A stretch of 64,000 nucleotides of DNA from Gammaproteobacteria bacterium (GCA_030431985.1 JAUIIB010000002.1:1-64000), one strand, 5' to 3'. Shown: positions 49,617 through 60,960, counted from the first letter of the stretch. Translations and numbers: made by a program. Notes: generated by a model from the sequence alone, not told the origin.

Positions 49617-50078
49617 TTATTCCTTTAATAACTGTAGAATAAATTTCCATTCGGCTGGGTCAACGGGTGTTATTGACAACCGGTTTCCCGTCTGTAAAAT
49701 GCGCATGCGTTTAAGTTCGGGGTATTGTCTTAGCGCTTTAATAGTCAATAAGCGCGTTTTTTCTTTCAGCGTAATTGCTACATTAAACCAGCGTGGGTTA
49801 TCCGGACTTGCCTTAGGATCAAAGTACCTGCTTTTTGGGTCAAATTGTGTGGCATCGGGATATGCGAGAGTGGTTACTTCTGCAATACCTGTTATTCCAG
49901 GCTGGTCGCAGCAGGAGTGATAAAAAAAAACTTGATCACCTATGCCCATTTGTTTCCACATGAAATTCCGTGCCTGGTAATTTCGTACACCATCCCATGG
50001 CGTTGTTTGATTCGGCGAAGCCGCGAGATCATCTATACTGAATTTGTACGGTTCCGATTTCATTAGCCAATAGCGCAT
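49617..50078 (-). CDS. EVE-domain protein (Thymocyte nuclear protein 1-like)
   Basis: This 153-residue EVE (PUA-fold) protein has the opening MRYWLMKSEPYKFSIDDL, WDGVRNYQARNFM and FYHSC, and a C-terminal GNRLSITPVDPAEW. The fold binds modified bases in nucleic acids, but the bacterial function is unsettled. The frame extends to 50159, but the ATG at 50078 is the family start; the upstream part is Cys-rich and improbable. Followed by the TSUP gene. Confidence 0.9.
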   Translation of the reverse strand: MRYWLMKSEPYKFSIDDLAASPNQTTPWDGVRNYQARNFMWKQMGIGDQVFFYHSCCDQPGITGIAEVTTLAYPDATQFDPKSRYFDPKASPDNPRWFNVAITLKEKTRLLTIKALRQYPELKRMRILQTGNRLSITPVDPAEWKFILQLLKE

Positions 50079-50295
50079 TACATTAAAAAAATATATATGT
50101 ATAAAACAATACATTTTACATGTGGACCGATTATGGCATTTATAAAATTTTGACTGCAAGGTGATTATTTACCCTAAATTAGCTTACAAAAGCTATTTAA
50201 AAAGGAATTTAATCTGAGGATGTATTCTCTATAATACTGCATAGGAATTTTTAGATTTAGAATAATTGTTTAATAAAATGGACGGTAGATAGTTT

Positions 50296-51246
50296 ATGGC
50301 TGATGAAGAAAGAAAGCCTGCAAATCCGGAATGGGAGAGGCAATTAATTGAGGGGCTTGCATTTGCAGCGTTACGTGAGCAGAAGCGTGCGCGTGTCTGG
50401 GGCATTTTTTTTAAATTTATTACTTTTGTCTATCTGTTTCTGTTACTTTTTGCGGCTACGGACTGGTTTGGTAATTCAGCAGCGCGCATTTCAGATAGAC
50501 ATACCGCTGTGATTGATCTGGACGGCATGATTATGCCTGATAGTTTAAGTAATGCAGAAAGCATCAATGCTAGCCTAAGGTCGGCTTTTGAAGATGAAGG
50601 TACGCAAGGCGTCATTCTTAGAATTAATAGCCCGGGCGGCAGCCCTGTTCAGGCAGGCTATATTAATGATGAAATACGTCGTTTGCGGGCAGCGTATCCG
50701 GATACGCCATTGTATGCAGTAGTTGAAGACATATGCGCTTCTGGTGGATACTATGTTGCAGCAGCCGCCGATAAAATTTTTGTAGATAAAGCAAGTTTAG
50801 TTGGTTCGATTGGTGTGCTCATGGAAGGTTTCGGTTTTGTAGATACTTTAGATAAATTGGGTATTGAGCGCCGATTGTTAACAGCGGGTGAACATAAAGG
50901 ATTTTTAGATCCTTTTACGCCTGTCGATCCCAAGCAGCGCGATCATGCAACGGATTTGCTGGGTGAAATACATGAGCAATTTATTCATGTTGTACAACTG
51001 GGGCGCGGCGAGCGGTTAAAAGATGAGTCTGAAATTTTCAGTGGTGTAATATGGACGGGACAGAAAAGTATTGAATTAGGGCTTGCCGATGAATTAGGGA
51101 GTGCCGAGTATGTTGCCCGTGAAGTGATTGAAGCTGAGAATATGGTCAATTTCTCAACGCGTGAAAATTTAATCGATCGTTTTGCTAAGCGTTTTAGTGA
51201 AGTGTCTTTGGCTGTTTTGAAAAATTATAGCTGGAACTTTAGGTAA
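50296..51246 (+). CDS. sppA: Signal peptide peptidase SppA (S49)
   Basis: This 316-residue membrane serine protease degrades cleaved signal peptides. There is one N-terminal membrane helix (about 35-58). The catalytic Ser lies in ICASGGYYVAAAAD and the Lys near ADKIFVDKASLVGSIGVL. LRINSPGGSPVQAG forms the oxyanion region. It is the short form of about 300 residues, not the duplicated E. coli SppA. Monocistronic. Confidence 0.95.
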   Translation: MADEERKPANPEWERQLIEGLAFAALREQKRARVWGIFFKFITFVYLFLLLFAATDWFGNSAARISDRHTAVIDLDGMIMPDSLSNAESINASLRSAFEDEGTQGVILRINSPGGSPVQAGYINDEIRRLRAAYPDTPLYAVVEDICASGGYYVAAAADKIFVDKASLVGSIGVLMEGFGFVDTLDKLGIERRLLTAGEHKGFLDPFTPVDPKQRDHATDLLGEIHEQFIHVVQLGRGERLKDESEIFSGVIWTGQKSIELGLADELGSAEYVAREVIEAENMVNFSTRENLIDRFAKRFSEVSLAVLKNYSWNFR

Positions 51247-51465
51247 GTCGCGTTTTAGAAAATAAAAGATTCGGGGTCGATTTTCGCCGTTGACGGAGGG
51301 TAGTATTTATTTTCAAATAGCTAATAAGAACGAGTTTTATCGTAAGTGCAATTTTCCCCGAACTATTATCTTTGATTTTCTGCCTTCCAGTATATTAATG
51401 TCGTTAAATTCGTTTAATTTCGTTAAAAAACTGTACTTACTGACAATAAAATGCAATAATCCTAC

Positions 51466-51936
51466 ATGGAAATGAAAAAGGCGGGCGCGAAGAAAATACT
51501 GGTTGTTCACGGACCCAATTTGAATCTTCTTGGAATGCGTGAGCCAGATATTTATGGTCGAGAAACGCTGCAAGAGATTAACGACGATTTAAGTCAAATT
51601 GCAGAGGGAGCTGAAGTTACTATTGATTTCTTTCAGAGCAATTCAGAAGCTGCGTTAATTGACAGGATTCAACTGACCATAACTGACGGAACAGACTTTA
51701 TCATTATAAACCCTGCAGCCTGTACGCATACCAGTGTTGCGATGCGTGATGCATTAGCGGCAACACGATTACCATTTATTGAAATTCATTTATCTAATAT
51801 TTTTTCCCGCGAAACTTTTCGCCACCATTCCTATTTTTCAGATTTAGCGATAGGTATGATTAGTGGCTTGGGTTCAAAAGGTTATCAGTTAGCATTGGAA
51901 TATGCTTTAACTGCGTATATTAAACAGGCCGACTAA
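51466..51936 (+). CDS. aroQ: 3-dehydroquinate dehydratase, type II
   Basis: This 156-residue type II dehydroquinase follows AroB in the shikimate pathway. The signature [19 protein letters not shown] holds the catalytic Tyr. [30 protein letters not shown] and the [20 protein letters not shown] region (in part) are typical. It precedes accB-accC, as in many betaproteobacteria. The ATG at 51466 adds a short basic leader before KKILVVHG. Both the aroKB fusion and this gene belong to one pathway although they are 34 kb apart. Confidence 0.97.
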   Translation: MEMKKAGAKKILVVHGPNLNLLGMREPDIYGRETLQEINDDLSQIAEGAEVTIDFFQSNSEAALIDRIQLTITDGTDFIIINPAACTHTSVAMRDALAATRLPFIEIHLSNIFSRETFRHHSYFSDLAIGMISGLGSKGYQLALEYALTAYIKQAD

Positions 51937-52070
51937 CTTGTTTAATATTTATTTTAAAAAATTTTATCAACTAAAGTGCCAAAAATTTGGCCGGAGTTGA
52001 ATATTAAGCCACAGCATGTCGTTGCTTAGCTTGTTGCGGGCGCGTGCTCTGTTAAGATAGTTTTAAATTC

Positions 52071-52083
52071 CCCCGGATCGGGG
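52071..52083 (+). promoter_or_regulatory. Short GC-rich hairpin in the accB leader
   Basis: CCCCG (52071-52075) and CGGGG (52079-52083) can pair around a three-base loop, 21 bp before the accB start codon. The ribosome site AAGGGG follows it. A role in accB control is possible but unproven. Confidence 0.3.
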
Positions 52084-52104
52084 TGATGTTGCAAGGGGTC
52101 TGTT

Positions 52105-52599
52105 ATGGATTTAAGAAAACTTAAAAAGCTTATTGAGCTAGTAGAAGAATCTGGTATTGCTGAGTTGGAGATTACTGAAGGTGAGGAAAAAGTTCGGATC
52201 AGTAAATCAGGTGCCTCTAATCCCGGATATGCATGGCTACCGCCCATGCAGCAAGCAACTGTTCCATTGTATCAGCAAGGGCAACCTCAACCGACATCGG
52301 ATATGGCATCCAACGAGTCTAAATCATCCGATTCTAGTGATGAGAAAAAAGATACGGTACCGGATGGCTATGTTGTTAAATCACCAATGGTAGGTACTTT
52401 TTATCGCTCGTCATCACCTGGCGCTAATCCTTTTGTCGAGATCGGCCAGAATGTGAAAACGGGTGATACGTTGTGCATTATCGAGGCCATGAAAATGTTG
52501 AATGAAATTGAGGCCGATAAAGATGGCGTGATCAAAGCAATTCTGGTTGAAAATGGTCAGCCGGTAGAATATGGCGAGCATTTGTTTGTCATTCAGTAA
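52105..52599 (+). CDS. accB: Biotin carboxyl carrier protein of acetyl-CoA carboxylase
   Basis: This 164-residue carrier has the biotinylation motif EAMKMLNE, with the biotin Lys near position 130. The N-terminal [18 protein letters not shown] helix, a Ser/Pro/Gln-rich linker and a C-terminal lipoyl-like domain are normal. accC follows after 92 bp, with a hairpin in the gap. The complex makes malonyl-CoA for fatty acid synthesis, which the fabF/ACP pair would use. Confidence 0.97.
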   Translation: MDLRKLKKLIELVEESGIAELEITEGEEKVRISKSGASNPGYAWLPPMQQATVPLYQQGQPQPTSDMASNESKSSDSSDEKKDTVPDGYVVKSPMVGTFYRSSSPGANPFVEIGQNVKTGDTLCIIEAMKMLNEIEADKDGVIKAILVENGQPVEYGEHLFVIQ

Positions 52600-52641
52600 C
52601 CGTAAATAGTGTTCAGAAAACCATATTGACTGTCATGTATA

Positions 52642-52674
52642 TGACCTGATTTTGATTTATTTATAATCAGGTTA
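52642..52674 (+). repeat. Inverted repeat between accB and accC
   Basis: TGACCTGATT (52642-52651) can pair with AATCAGGTTA (52665-52674) with one G-U pair and a 13-base loop. It occupies the 92-bp accB-accC gap. It could adjust relative expression of the two genes. No T run. Confidence 0.35.
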
Positions 52675-52691
52675 ATTCTTTGTGAGCAAAA

Positions 52692-54053
52692 ATGTTTGAA
52701 AAAATTCTTATCGCAAATCGTGGTGAAATTGCTTTGCGTATCCAGCGTGCTTGTCGAGCTATGGGTATAAAAACGGTGGCGGTTTATTCAGAAGCAGACT
52801 CAGAAGCAAAATATGTTAAGTTGGCGGATGAATCAGTTTGTATTGGTCCTGCTCCAGTAGCTTTAAGTTATTTAAATATTCCAGCTATTATCAGTGCTGC
52901 CGAAGTTACTGATGCTGAAGCAGTTCATCCCGGCTATGGCTTTCTTGCAGAAAATGCCGATTTTGCAGAACGCGTTGAAAAGAGCGGGTTTGTTTTCATT
53001 GGGCCGCGACCAGAAACAATACGCTTAATGGGGGATAAAGTCAGCGCGAAAAATGCGATGAAATCAGCAGGTGTTCCATGTGTTCCCGGTTCTGATGGCG
53101 CATTACCTGAAGATATAGATTCAATAAAAAAAATTGTTAGGGAAATAGGCTACCCGGTCATCATTAAGGCGTCCGGTGGTGGTGGTGGACGTGGTATGCG
53201 TGTAGTGCATACAGAAGCAGCGTTGTCCAACGCGGTTATTATGACACGTAACGAAGCGCAGGCAGCTTTTGGTAATCCGGTAGTGTATGCTGAAAAATAT
53301 TTGGAGAATCCGCGCCATATTGAATTTCAGCTGTTTATGGACGAACATGGGAACGTTGTTCATTTAGGTGAGCGCGATTGCTCAATGCAACGCCGACACC
53401 AAAAAATTCTAGAAGAAGCGCCTGCACCGGGTATTTCTGAATCGGTGCGCAATAAAATTGGAGAGCAATGCAAAAAAGCCTGTCGTGAGATTGGCTATCG
53501 TGGTGCCGGTACATTTGAGTTTCTTTATGAAAAAGGTGAGTTTTATTTCATTGAAATGAACACACGGATACAGGTGGAGCATCCCTTGACTGAGTTTATT
53601 ACTGGTTTTGACCTCATTCAGGCACAAATTAGTGTGGCTGCCGGAGGAATGTTGCCGTTCAAACAAGAGGATATCGAGTTTGAGGGTCATGCTATAGAAT
53701 GCCGCATTACTGCAGAGGATCCCTATAAATTGACACCATCTGCCGGACGCATTACTCAGTATCATGCACCAGGTGGACCTGGGGTGCGTGTGGATTCACA
53801 TGTTTATCACAATTATATGGTGCCGCCGTTTTATGATTCGATGATAGGTAAAATCATTACTTATGGCGATACACGAGCCCAGGCAGTAGCACGCATGCGT
53901 ATCGCATTATCGGAAATGGTGGTGCAGGGTATAAAAACTAATATCCCTTTGCATCTTGATCTACTGACTGATGCCACATTTTTGAATGGACAATTTTCGA
54001 TTCATTACTTGGAACATAAACTTGCATTACATAATCAGCAAGCCACTGATTAG
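52692..54053 (+). CDS. accC: Biotin carboxylase subunit of acetyl-CoA carboxylase
   Basis: This 453-residue ATP-grasp enzyme carboxylates biotin on AccB. It starts [17 protein letters not shown] and has the ATP lid [34 protein letters not shown] (in part), [22 protein letters not shown] (in part) and PLTEFITG. Length is normal. accB precedes and prmA follows (72 bp), a layout common in betaproteobacteria. Confidence 0.98.
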   Translation: MFEKILIANRGEIALRIQRACRAMGIKTVAVYSEADSEAKYVKLADESVCIGPAPVALSYLNIPAIISAAEVTDAEAVHPGYGFLAENADFAERVEKSGFVFIGPRPETIRLMGDKVSAKNAMKSAGVPCVPGSDGALPEDIDSIKKIVREIGYPVIIKASGGGGGRGMRVVHTEAALSNAVIMTRNEAQAAFGNPVVYAEKYLENPRHIEFQLFMDEHGNVVHLGERDCSMQRRHQKILEEAPAPGISESVRNKIGEQCKKACREIGYRGAGTFEFLYEKGEFYFIEMNTRIQVEHPLTEFITGFDLIQAQISVAAGGMLPFKQEDIEFEGHAIECRITAEDPYKLTPSAGRITQYHAPGGPGVRVDSHVYHNYMVPPFYDSMIGKIITYGDTRAQAVARMRIALSEMVVQGIKTNIPLHLDLLTDATFLNGQFSIHYLEHKLALHNQQATD

Positions 54054-54125
54054 TAAAGAGTTAATCGAAAATAAATTATTAATCACCGGTGTTGACTTGT
54101 GCTATCCACTACACACCTGCCAAGA

Positions 54126-55043
54126 ATGTCTTGGATAACCATCACCCTTAAAACAAATAGCGCCTCAGTGGAAATACTGGGTGAGGTGTTATTGGAGCAA
54201 GGTGCATTGTCAATTGATATCCATGACGCTGCTGCAGGCACTGATCAGGAGCAACCTTTGTTTGGTGAACCGGGCTCACCGGATGGGCAAATTTGGCATG
54301 AATCGGAAGTTACCGGAATGTTTGATCGTAATACCGATGCCGATGCTGTCATGCAATCGGTAACGAAAATACTTCAATTATCTGAGGTGCCAGTTTACAC
54401 AGTTGAAACCATAGAAGCGCAAGATTGGGTGAGACTGACGCAATCGCAATTCAATCCTATTTGTATTTCATCACGCTTATGGATAGTGCCGACTTGGCAT
54501 AAACCGGTCGACCCTGAGGCAGTCAATTTAATACTTGATCCGGGGTTGGCATTTGGTACAGGAAGCCACCCGACAACCCAGCTATGTCTCGCATGGCTTG
54601 ACCAGCATTTAAGTCCGGGTGAAACGCTATTGGATTATGGCTGTGGATCGGGAATACTGTCCATTGCTGCATTAAAGCTTGGTGCTGCCCGGGTAGCAGG
54701 CGTCGATATCGATCCACATGCCATTGAAGCCAGCCATACTAATGCGCAATTAAATGCCTGTGACCAATCAAATTTGACGTTTGCAACACAATACACAGTC
54801 ACCGGCAATACAGCCCAGAAGGTTCCGCAGTATGATGTCGTTATGGCGAATATTTTGCCAAACCCGTTAATCATACTTGCACCAATTCTTGCTGAGGCAG
54901 CGCGACAAGGTGGACGGATCGTTTTGTCAGGTATACTTGAAGCTCAGGCGACGGAGGTGAAGTCGATTTATGAGCAATGGTTTGATATGAAAACGTCAAT
55001 AGTTCGGGAAGGATGGGTGTTAATAACCGGAATCAAAAATTGA
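54126..55043 (+). CDS. prmA: Ribosomal protein L11 methyltransferase
   Basis: This 305-residue SAM-dependent enzyme trimethylates ribosomal protein L11. The class I SAM motif LDYGCGSGILSIAALKLGA is clear, as are LDPGLAFGTGSHPTT, GVDIDPHAI and the catalytic-region MANILPNPL. ATG 54126 (MSWITITLK) is the family start; the frame opens 27 bp earlier. It is followed by the zinc-ribbon gene. Confidence 0.96.
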   Translation: MSWITITLKTNSASVEILGEVLLEQGALSIDIHDAAAGTDQEQPLFGEPGSPDGQIWHESEVTGMFDRNTDADAVMQSVTKILQLSEVPVYTVETIEAQDWVRLTQSQFNPICISSRLWIVPTWHKPVDPEAVNLILDPGLAFGTGSHPTTQLCLAWLDQHLSPGETLLDYGCGSGILSIAALKLGAARVAGVDIDPHAIEASHTNAQLNACDQSNLTFATQYTVTGNTAQKVPQYDVVMANILPNPLIILAPILAEAARQGGRIVLSGILEAQATEVKSIYEQWFDMKTSIVREGWVLITGIKN

Positions 55044-55070
55044 CAAATAAACGGTTGATTGGAGCAGTGG

Positions 55071-55967
55071 ATGGCACTTGTAACATTGTGTCCAGGATGT
55101 GGCACAACTTACAAAATTTATCCTGAGCAGCTACAGATACAAAATGGCTTGGTGCGATGTGGTAAGTGCCAAGTTGTTTTTAATGGATTCTCGACTCTAA
55201 TTACTATTGACGAGTCTGAAATCGAATATCTGACAACTTCCGTCGATAAAACTAATAATCTGGTTGAGTCAGAAAAATCCCAGGAGCTGATTGATAATGA
55301 ATGGGACCCATCGTATAGCGAACTGCCAACTGCTATCAATGTAGAGCCGTTAGACGATATTGAAGATAACGTTTCACAACAAGTAGAAGCAGCAAATGCT
55401 ATCGAACCGAATCAAGCGGCAATAGATTTGGAATCCACTACGATAACCGATGATTTTTTGTCCGATACCGGCCCCCGTTTCTCATTATTTGACAAGCTAT
55501 GGCTAGGCGGTTGCATTATATTGATTTTGGTTTTGATTGGGCAGGGAATTTATATATTCCGGGCAGATCTAGTCGCGCGAATGCCACAGGCTAGACCTTT
55601 GCTAGAACGATACTGTAATATCCTAAACTGTGTCGTACCATTACCTAAACATATCGAATTATTCAGTATTGTGTCGTCTGATCTTCAAGTCAAAGATTCT
55701 GTAACTCAGGATAAAGTTACAGTGTTAACTGCGGTCATACGCAATCATGCGGCATATGCGCAAGACTTACCCGCACTGAAGTTATTTTTAACGGATAGAG
55801 ATAATCAATTATTGGCCAGCCGTATTTTTACTGCGGCAAACTATTTGTCCGAGGTGGATAAAGAAAAAACGGCAATCTATCCCAATCAGGAAATTATCAT
55901 TCAGCTCTATTTGGACAATAACCACCTAGATCCAACGGGATATCGGCTCCAGATTATCTTTATCTAA
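55071..55967 (+). CDS. MJ0042-type zinc-ribbon membrane protein with DUF3426
   Basis: This 298-residue protein has an N-terminal MJ0042 zinc ribbon (CPGC ... CGKC, about residues 8-33), an acidic linker, one membrane helix (about 145-165) and a C-terminal periplasmic DUF3426 domain (CNILNCVVPLPKHIELF and following). ATG 55071 (MALVTLCPGC) is favoured over a TTG 12 bp upstream and has a GGAGCAG site. This gene is usually found after prmA in betaproteobacteria. Function unknown. Confidence 0.9.
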   Translation: MALVTLCPGCGTTYKIYPEQLQIQNGLVRCGKCQVVFNGFSTLITIDESEIEYLTTSVDKTNNLVESEKSQELIDNEWDPSYSELPTAINVEPLDDIEDNVSQQVEAANAIEPNQAAIDLESTTITDDFLSDTGPRFSLFDKLWLGGCIILILVLIGQGIYIFRADLVARMPQARPLLERYCNILNCVVPLPKHIELFSIVSSDLQVKDSVTQDKVTVLTAVIRNHAAYAQDLPALKLFLTDRDNQLLASRIFTAANYLSEVDKEKTAIYPNQEIIIQLYLDNNHLDPTGYRLQIIFI

Positions 55968-56082
55968 TGAAGTCAAGTAACTACGGTTAAATTAATATCC
56001 ATAACTTGATTCGATTTAGAATTAAAGTGGATGGTAAGGTATAATCAACTGCTTTACTTAAAATTTAAAAGCACCCAAAGTA

Positions 56083-59000
56083 ATGAATAAAAACCTCCGT
56101 ACGAGCCTGTTGAAAGACCTCATTGCCCAACGAATTATGATGCTTGATGGCGCAATGGGCACGATGATTCAGACGTTTAAACTTGAGGAAAAAGATTTCC
56201 GCGGCGAGCGATTTGCTGATTTTCCGCACGACTTAAAGGGCAACAACGATTTGCTCTCACTGACGCGACCGGACGTAATTTATTCTATCCACAGGGATTA
56301 CCTCGAAGCCGGTGCTGACGTTATTGAAACCAATACATTTAATGCCACCTCGGTTTCAATGGCGGACTATCATATGGAGGACCTTGTATACGAGCTCAAC
56401 GTTGCCGCCGCGAAACTTGCTTGTGAGGCGGCACGGGAGATCGAGGCTAAGACGCCGGACAAGCCCCGCTTTGTTGCTGGTGTTATCGGTCCCACAACCA
56501 AAACTGCCTCAATATCACCGGATGTAAATGACCCTGGTTTTCGCAATATTTCTTTTGACCAATTGGTTGCAGCATATACCGAATCGATACAGGGTCTGGT
56601 CGATGGCGGCGCCGATATTTTGTTGGTTGAAACTATTTTTGACTCGCTGAATTCCAAAGCAGCGTTGTTTGCTATTGATCAGTACTTTGAAGCAAGCAAT
56701 ATCCAGTTACCCGTGATGATTTCGGTGACAATAACCGATGCATCAGGTCGTACACTGTCAGGGCAAACCCCTGAAGCGTTTTGGAATTCAGTACAACATG
56801 CGCAACCGTTATCGGTCGGGATTAACTGTGCGCTGGGGGCTGAGCTGATGCGTCCCTATATTGAAGAGCTGTCTGCAGTTGCGGGTGTTTATGTTAGTGT
56901 TCATCCTAACGCAGGCCTGCCGAATCCACTGTCTGAAACCGGGTACGATGAATCGCCCGAATATACGGCACGTCAACTCAAAGATTTTGCACAATCAGGT
57001 TTTGTCAATATCGTTGGTGGTTGTTGCGGCACTACACCAGCGCATATCAAAGCCATCGCTGAAGCTGTTGCGTCCTTGCCGCCCAGAAAAATACCGGATA
57101 TTCCTAAGAAATTACGCTTGTCAGGTCTGGAAGCCTTAAATATAGACGATGATTCATTGTTTGTGAACGTTGGAGAACGAACCAATGTGACTGGTTCGCG
57201 CGCGTTTGCAAGATTGATTCTAGGCGATCAGTATGCTGAAGCACTCGATGTAGCGCGTAGCCAGGTCGAGAATGGTGCGCAAGTTATCGATATCAACATG
57301 GATGAAGCCATGCTGGACTCGCAGAAAGCGATGGTAAAGTTTTTGAATTTGATTGCTGCAGAGCCGGACATCAGCCGTGTACCGATAATGATCGATTCAA
57401 GTAAATGGTCGGTGATCGAGGCCGGACTCAAATGTATTCAGGGCAAATCGATTATTAATTCGATCAGTCTTAAAGAAGGCGAAGAAGAATTCATCCAACA
57501 TGCCAAACTGGCACGCCGATATGGTGCGGCAGTTATTGTGATGGCTTTTGACGAGGAAGGTCAGGCCGATACACTTGCCCGAAAAGTGGAGATCTGTACA
57601 CGCAGCTACCGAGTGCTCGTTGATAAAGTCGGTTTTCCACCCGAAGATATTATTTTCGATCCGAATATTTTTGCTATCGCAACCGGGATCGAAGAGCATA
57701 ACAATTACGGTGTGGATTTTATTGAGGCTACCCGTGAAATCAAAAAATCATTGCCGTATGCCAAGATTAGCGGTGGTGTGTCCAATGTCTCATTTTCTTT
57801 TCGCGGCAACGAGCCGATCCGTGAAGCGATTCATACCGCGTTTCTTTATCATGCGATTAAAGCCGGTATGACAATGGGTATCGTCAATGCGGGGCAATTG
57901 GGTGTTTATTCGGATATTCCAACGGATGTGCTCGAGTATATTGAAGATGTTATCCTGAATCGTCGCGATGATGCGACAGAGCGTCTGGTAGATTTTGCGG
58001 AAAACTTTAAAGGTAAGAAAAAAGAGCAGGTAGAGGATCTGAGCTGGCGAGAGCAGCCGTTGCAAGAACGGCTGACGCATGCACTCGTTAAAGGCATTTC
58101 TACTTATATTGTGGAAGATACTGAAGAAGCCCGTCAGGAGCTCATGGCGCAGGGGGGGCGACCCATTCAGGTGATCGAAGGTCCATTGATGGAAGGTATG
58201 GGTGTTGTCGGTGACTTGTTTGGTGCCGGTAAAATGTTTTTGCCGCAAGTGGTCAAATCAGCACGGGTTATGAAACAGGCCGTCGCACATTTATTGCCGT
58301 TTATCGAGGAAGAGAAGAAACTGCTTGGTGACTCGAAACCGAAAGGTAAAATTGTCGTGGCAACCGTAAAGGGTGACGTGCACGATATCGGTAAAAATAT
58401 TGTCGCAGTGGTATTGCAATGTAATAACTATGAAGTGATCAACATGGGTGTAATGGTGCCCAGTACCCAAATTCTGGATATGGCTAAAAAAGAAAATGCC
58501 GACATTATCGGTTTGTCGGGCCTAATTACGCCTTCACTTGAAGAAATGACGCATGTGGCTAAGGAAATGCAGCGCGAAGGCTTTACCATTCCCTTGTTGA
58601 TTGGCGGAGCAACGACGTCGCGCGTGCATACTGCGGTTAAAATCGCACCGCATTATGAAGGGCCTGTAGTGTGGGTCCCGGATGCGAGCCGGGCCGTCGG
58701 TGTTTGCAGCAGTTTGCTCTCAGACGACTTGAGAACTGATTATATTCAAGGTGTGAAGGATGAATATGAGAAAGTGCGTACCCAGCATAAAAACAAAAAA
58801 GGCCCCTCTAAAATCCTGCCAATCCAGGATGCACGTGCCAATGCGTTTAAACCAGACTGGTCGAATTATCAACCACCGCAACCCGAACTTCTCGGTATTC
58901 GTACATTGAATAATTATCCCCTGGAAAAAATTGTGCCGTTTATCGACTGGACGCCTTTTTTTCAGGCATGGGAGTTGGCAGGCCGTTATCCGGCTATTCT

Positions 59001-59793
59001 GGAAGATAAGGTTGTCGGAGAGACGGCAAGTAATCTTTTCCGTGATGCACAAACAATGTTGGAGAAAATCGTCACACAGAAATGGTTGTCGGCCAATGCG
59101 GTAGTTGGGTTATTTCCGGCTAATTCTGTTGGTGATGATATTGAGATATATACTGACGAGAGCCGAAATAATATCGCCATGACTTGGCATGGCTTGCGTC
59201 AGCAGACGCAGAAACCGACCGGAAAGCCGAATCGCTGTTTATCTGATTTTATCGCACCCAAAGATACAGGTCTTAAGGATTACATCGGTCTATTTGCTGT
59301 TGGTGCCGGATTTGGTATTGAAGAGCGTATTAAAGGATTTGAGGATATTAACGACGATTACAGCGCAATAGTGCTTAAGGCTCTAGCGGATCGACTCGCT
59401 GAAGCATTTGCCGAGCACATGCACATGCGTGTTAGACGTGAATTTTGGGGGTACGTTAAAGATGAAGATCTCGGTAATGAACAGTTAATCAATGAAGAAT
59501 ATAGCGGTATTCGACCCGCGCCGGGTTATCCGGCATGCCCCGATCATACTGAAAAGGGTTCATTATTCAAACTACTTGGTGCCCCTGAAAAAGCAGGTAT
59601 TATTGTTACAGAATCGTTTGCAATGGTACCAACAGCCGCCGTTTCAGGTTTTTATATCTCGCATCCAGATTCAACGTTTTTTGCTGTCGGTAAAATTGGC
59701 AAGGATCAAGTCGAAGATTATGCGCAACGCAAGGGTTGGGATATCGAAAAAACAGAGAGATGGTTGGCGCCTGCATTGGGTTACGAACGATAG
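56083..59793 (+). CDS. metH: Cobalamin-dependent methionine synthase
   Basis: This 1236-residue four-module enzyme transfers methyl from methyltetrahydrofolate to homocysteine. The homocysteine domain has the zinc Cys ligands C249, C314 and C315. The folate domain has [12 protein letters not shown], and the B12 module has DVHDIG (765-770) with the lower-ligand His767. The C-terminal activation domain has [15 protein letters not shown] and matches full length (E. coli 1227). The B12 must come from uptake or synthesis encoded elsewhere. No metE is in the window. No obvious cobalamin riboswitch was seen in the 115-bp gap upstream. Confidence 0.97.
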   Translation: MNKNLRTSLLKDLIAQRIMMLDGAMGTMIQTFKLEEKDFRGERFADFPHDLKGNNDLLSLTRPDVIYSIHRDYLEAGADVIETNTFNATSVSMADYHMEDLVYELNVAAAKLACEAAREIEAKTPDKPRFVAGVIGPTTKTASISPDVNDPGFRNISFDQLVAAYTESIQGLVDGGADILLVETIFDSLNSKAALFAIDQYFEASNIQLPVMISVTITDASGRTLSGQTPEAFWNSVQHAQPLSVGINCALGAELMRPYIEELSAVAGVYVSVHPNAGLPNPLSETGYDESPEYTARQLKDFAQSGFVNIVGGCCGTTPAHIKAIAEAVASLPPRKIPDIPKKLRLSGLEALNIDDDSLFVNVGERTNVTGSRAFARLILGDQYAEALDVARSQVENGAQVIDINMDEAMLDSQKAMVKFLNLIAAEPDISRVPIMIDSSKWSVIEAGLKCIQGKSIINSISLKEGEEEFIQHAKLARRYGAAVIVMAFDEEGQADTLARKVEICTRSYRVLVDKVGFPPEDIIFDPNIFAIATGIEEHNNYGVDFIEATREIKKSLPYAKISGGVSNVSFSFRGNEPIREAIHTAFLYHAIKAGMTMGIVNAGQLGVYSDIPTDVLEYIEDVILNRRDDATERLVDFAENFKGKKKEQVEDLSWREQPLQERLTHALVKGISTYIVEDTEEARQELMAQGGRPIQVIEGPLMEGMGVVGDLFGAGKMFLPQVVKSARVMKQAVAHLLPFIEEEKKLLGDSKPKGKIVVATVKGDVHDIGKNIVAVVLQCNNYEVINMGVMVPSTQILDMAKKENADIIGLSGLITPSLEEMTHVAKEMQREGFTIPLLIGGATTSRVHTAVKIAPHYEGPVVWVPDASRAVGVCSSLLSDDLRTDYIQGVKDEYEKVRTQHKNKKGPSKILPIQDARANAFKPDWSNYQPPQPELLGIRTLNNYPLEKIVPFIDWTPFFQAWELAGRYPAILEDKVVGETASNLFRDAQTMLEKIVTQKWLSANAVVGLFPANSVGDDIEIYTDESRNNIAMTWHGLRQQTQKPTGKPNRCLSDFIAPKDTGLKDYIGLFAVGAGFGIEERIKGFEDINDDYSAIVLKALADRLAEAFAEHMHMRVRREFWGYVKDEDLGNEQLINEEYSGIRPAPGYPACPDHTEKGSLFKLLGAPEKAGIIVTESFAMVPTAAVSGFYISHPDSTFFAVGKIGKDQVEDYAQRKGWDIEKTERWLAPALGYER

Positions 59794-59948
59794 TTTATAA
59801 TAGTGTAGTGCAGTTTGACTATTGTCCTTGTTGCGTAATCGAGTAGCAAGCCTGGAAAATCAGAAACGTTTGAATATTTAAAGATATAAGCCAGATATAA
59901 GCCGCAGAATTAACAACTTTGCGCTGCGTATATGTAAATGCAATGCGA

Positions 59949-59984
59949 AAACACCCTAATTGCCGAAGACAAATTAGGGTGTTT
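59949..59984. terminator. Bidirectional terminator hairpin between metH and the PEP-CTERM gene
   Basis: AAACACCCTAATT (59949-59961) and AATTAGGGTGTTT (59972-59984) form a perfect 13-bp stem with a 10-base loop. A short T run lies at the 3' end on the plus strand and another on the minus strand, which suits both convergent genes. Confidence 0.75.
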
Positions 59985-60017
59985 GATTAGCTCGTATAAT
60001 TACTTATTTTTTATTTA

Positions 60018-60662
60018 TTAAAATACTCGACGGCGTTGAGTGAAGCCCAAGCCAAGCAAGCCGATACCAAGAAGACTCAATATTCCAGGCGTAGGAACTA
60101 GGCTAGTTGCCGCGAAGCCACTTAGATAAAATTCTTCATTAACATGTGAGATTGTAATTGATTCGCCTGCGGCAAGTGTAAAGCCACCTATGCCGTTAGC
60201 ATCGCCAAGGTATCCTGTGACTGCACTAAAATTGGTTCCGCCAATATTGATCATATCTCCTGCACCAAAGCCACCGTCATGATTGTTGTTGAACCAGAAT
60301 TCAACTTCTACAGGGACGTTAAATGTAAATGTAACATTTTCACCGGATGTCACATTATCATCGCTACTTGGGTTGCAGACATTGGCGCTTGAGCCTGGGT
60401 TTGCGCCTACGCTCGCTCCAGATAGAAGCGCACCACAGTCACCTAACCCCGCATTGTTCCAGTCAAGGTAGGCGAAACCCGATGCGGTAATATCTGCTGA
60501 AATTTGTGGATTTGAAACAGTTAATGTATTCCAAGCGCTTTCACCAAGACCTGTAACCGGGTTTTCAGTAAGATCAATAAAATCAATATTTAATGCAGCA
60601 TTGGCTGAAGAAATCATTGTGCACAACGCTAACACACTTGTGATCTTAATGCTGTTATTCAT
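60018..60662 (-). CDS. PEP-CTERM sorting domain protein
   Basis: This 214-residue secreted protein has a signal peptide (about 1-22, ending ANA) and a C-terminal sorting signal: VPTPGILSLLGIGLLGLGF followed by TQRRR, i.e. a Pro motif, a helix and a basic end. Here the usual VPEP is VPTP. Between these is a beta-rich, Gly/Asn/Ser-rich domain with one Cys pair. Such proteins are processed by exosortase and anchored or released at the cell surface, often near polysaccharide genes. No exosortase is in the window. Confidence 0.87.
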   Translation of the reverse strand: MNNSIKITSVLALCTMISSANAALNIDFIDLTENPVTGLGESAWNTLTVSNPQISADITASGFAYLDWNNAGLGDCGALLSGASVGANPGSSANVCNPSSDDNVTSGENVTFTFNVPVEVEFWFNNNHDGGFGAGDMINIGGTNFSAVTGYLGDANGIGGFTLAAGESITISHVNEEFYLSGFAATSLVPTPGILSLLGIGLLGLGFTQRRRVF

Positions 60663-60807
60663 TGTTATTACCTTTTATATTATTTATATTTTAGATATTA
60701 TGTTTGTTGCAAACTTAATTAAGCAAATTTCATGCCAAAAAATATAACCATATGATTATTAATGTAAATAATATTTATTTCTTATCGATAGCTTGTTTAA
60801 TAAATTG

Positions 60808-60878
60808 TACCGTAAAGTTTTCTGACAAACAGTATGCTACGGTATTATTTTTTATGCTCCGTAATAATAAATTACGGA
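60808..60878. promoter_or_regulatory. Cluster of CCGTA inverted repeats upstream of the PEP-CTERM gene
   Basis: TACCGTA (60808-60814) and TACGGTA (60838-60844) are exact reverse complements. TCCGTAAT (60858-60865) and ATTACGGA (60871-60878) form a second perfect 8-bp repeat, spacer 5 bp. All four half-sites share CCGTA, which suggests operator sites more than one hairpin. They lie 146-216 bp upstream of the PEP-CTERM start. Confidence 0.4.
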
Positions 60879-60960
60879 TAAATCAGATGCTGAAAAAGTG
60901 GAGTTTCTTGTAAATCGGACTGGATGAATGAGCAAGGTGTATATGCTTGGCTTATGAAGG

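Noticed and set aside
51290-51475. Short frame before aroQ
   Set aside because: AT-rich, no family resemblance, and overlaps the aroQ start.
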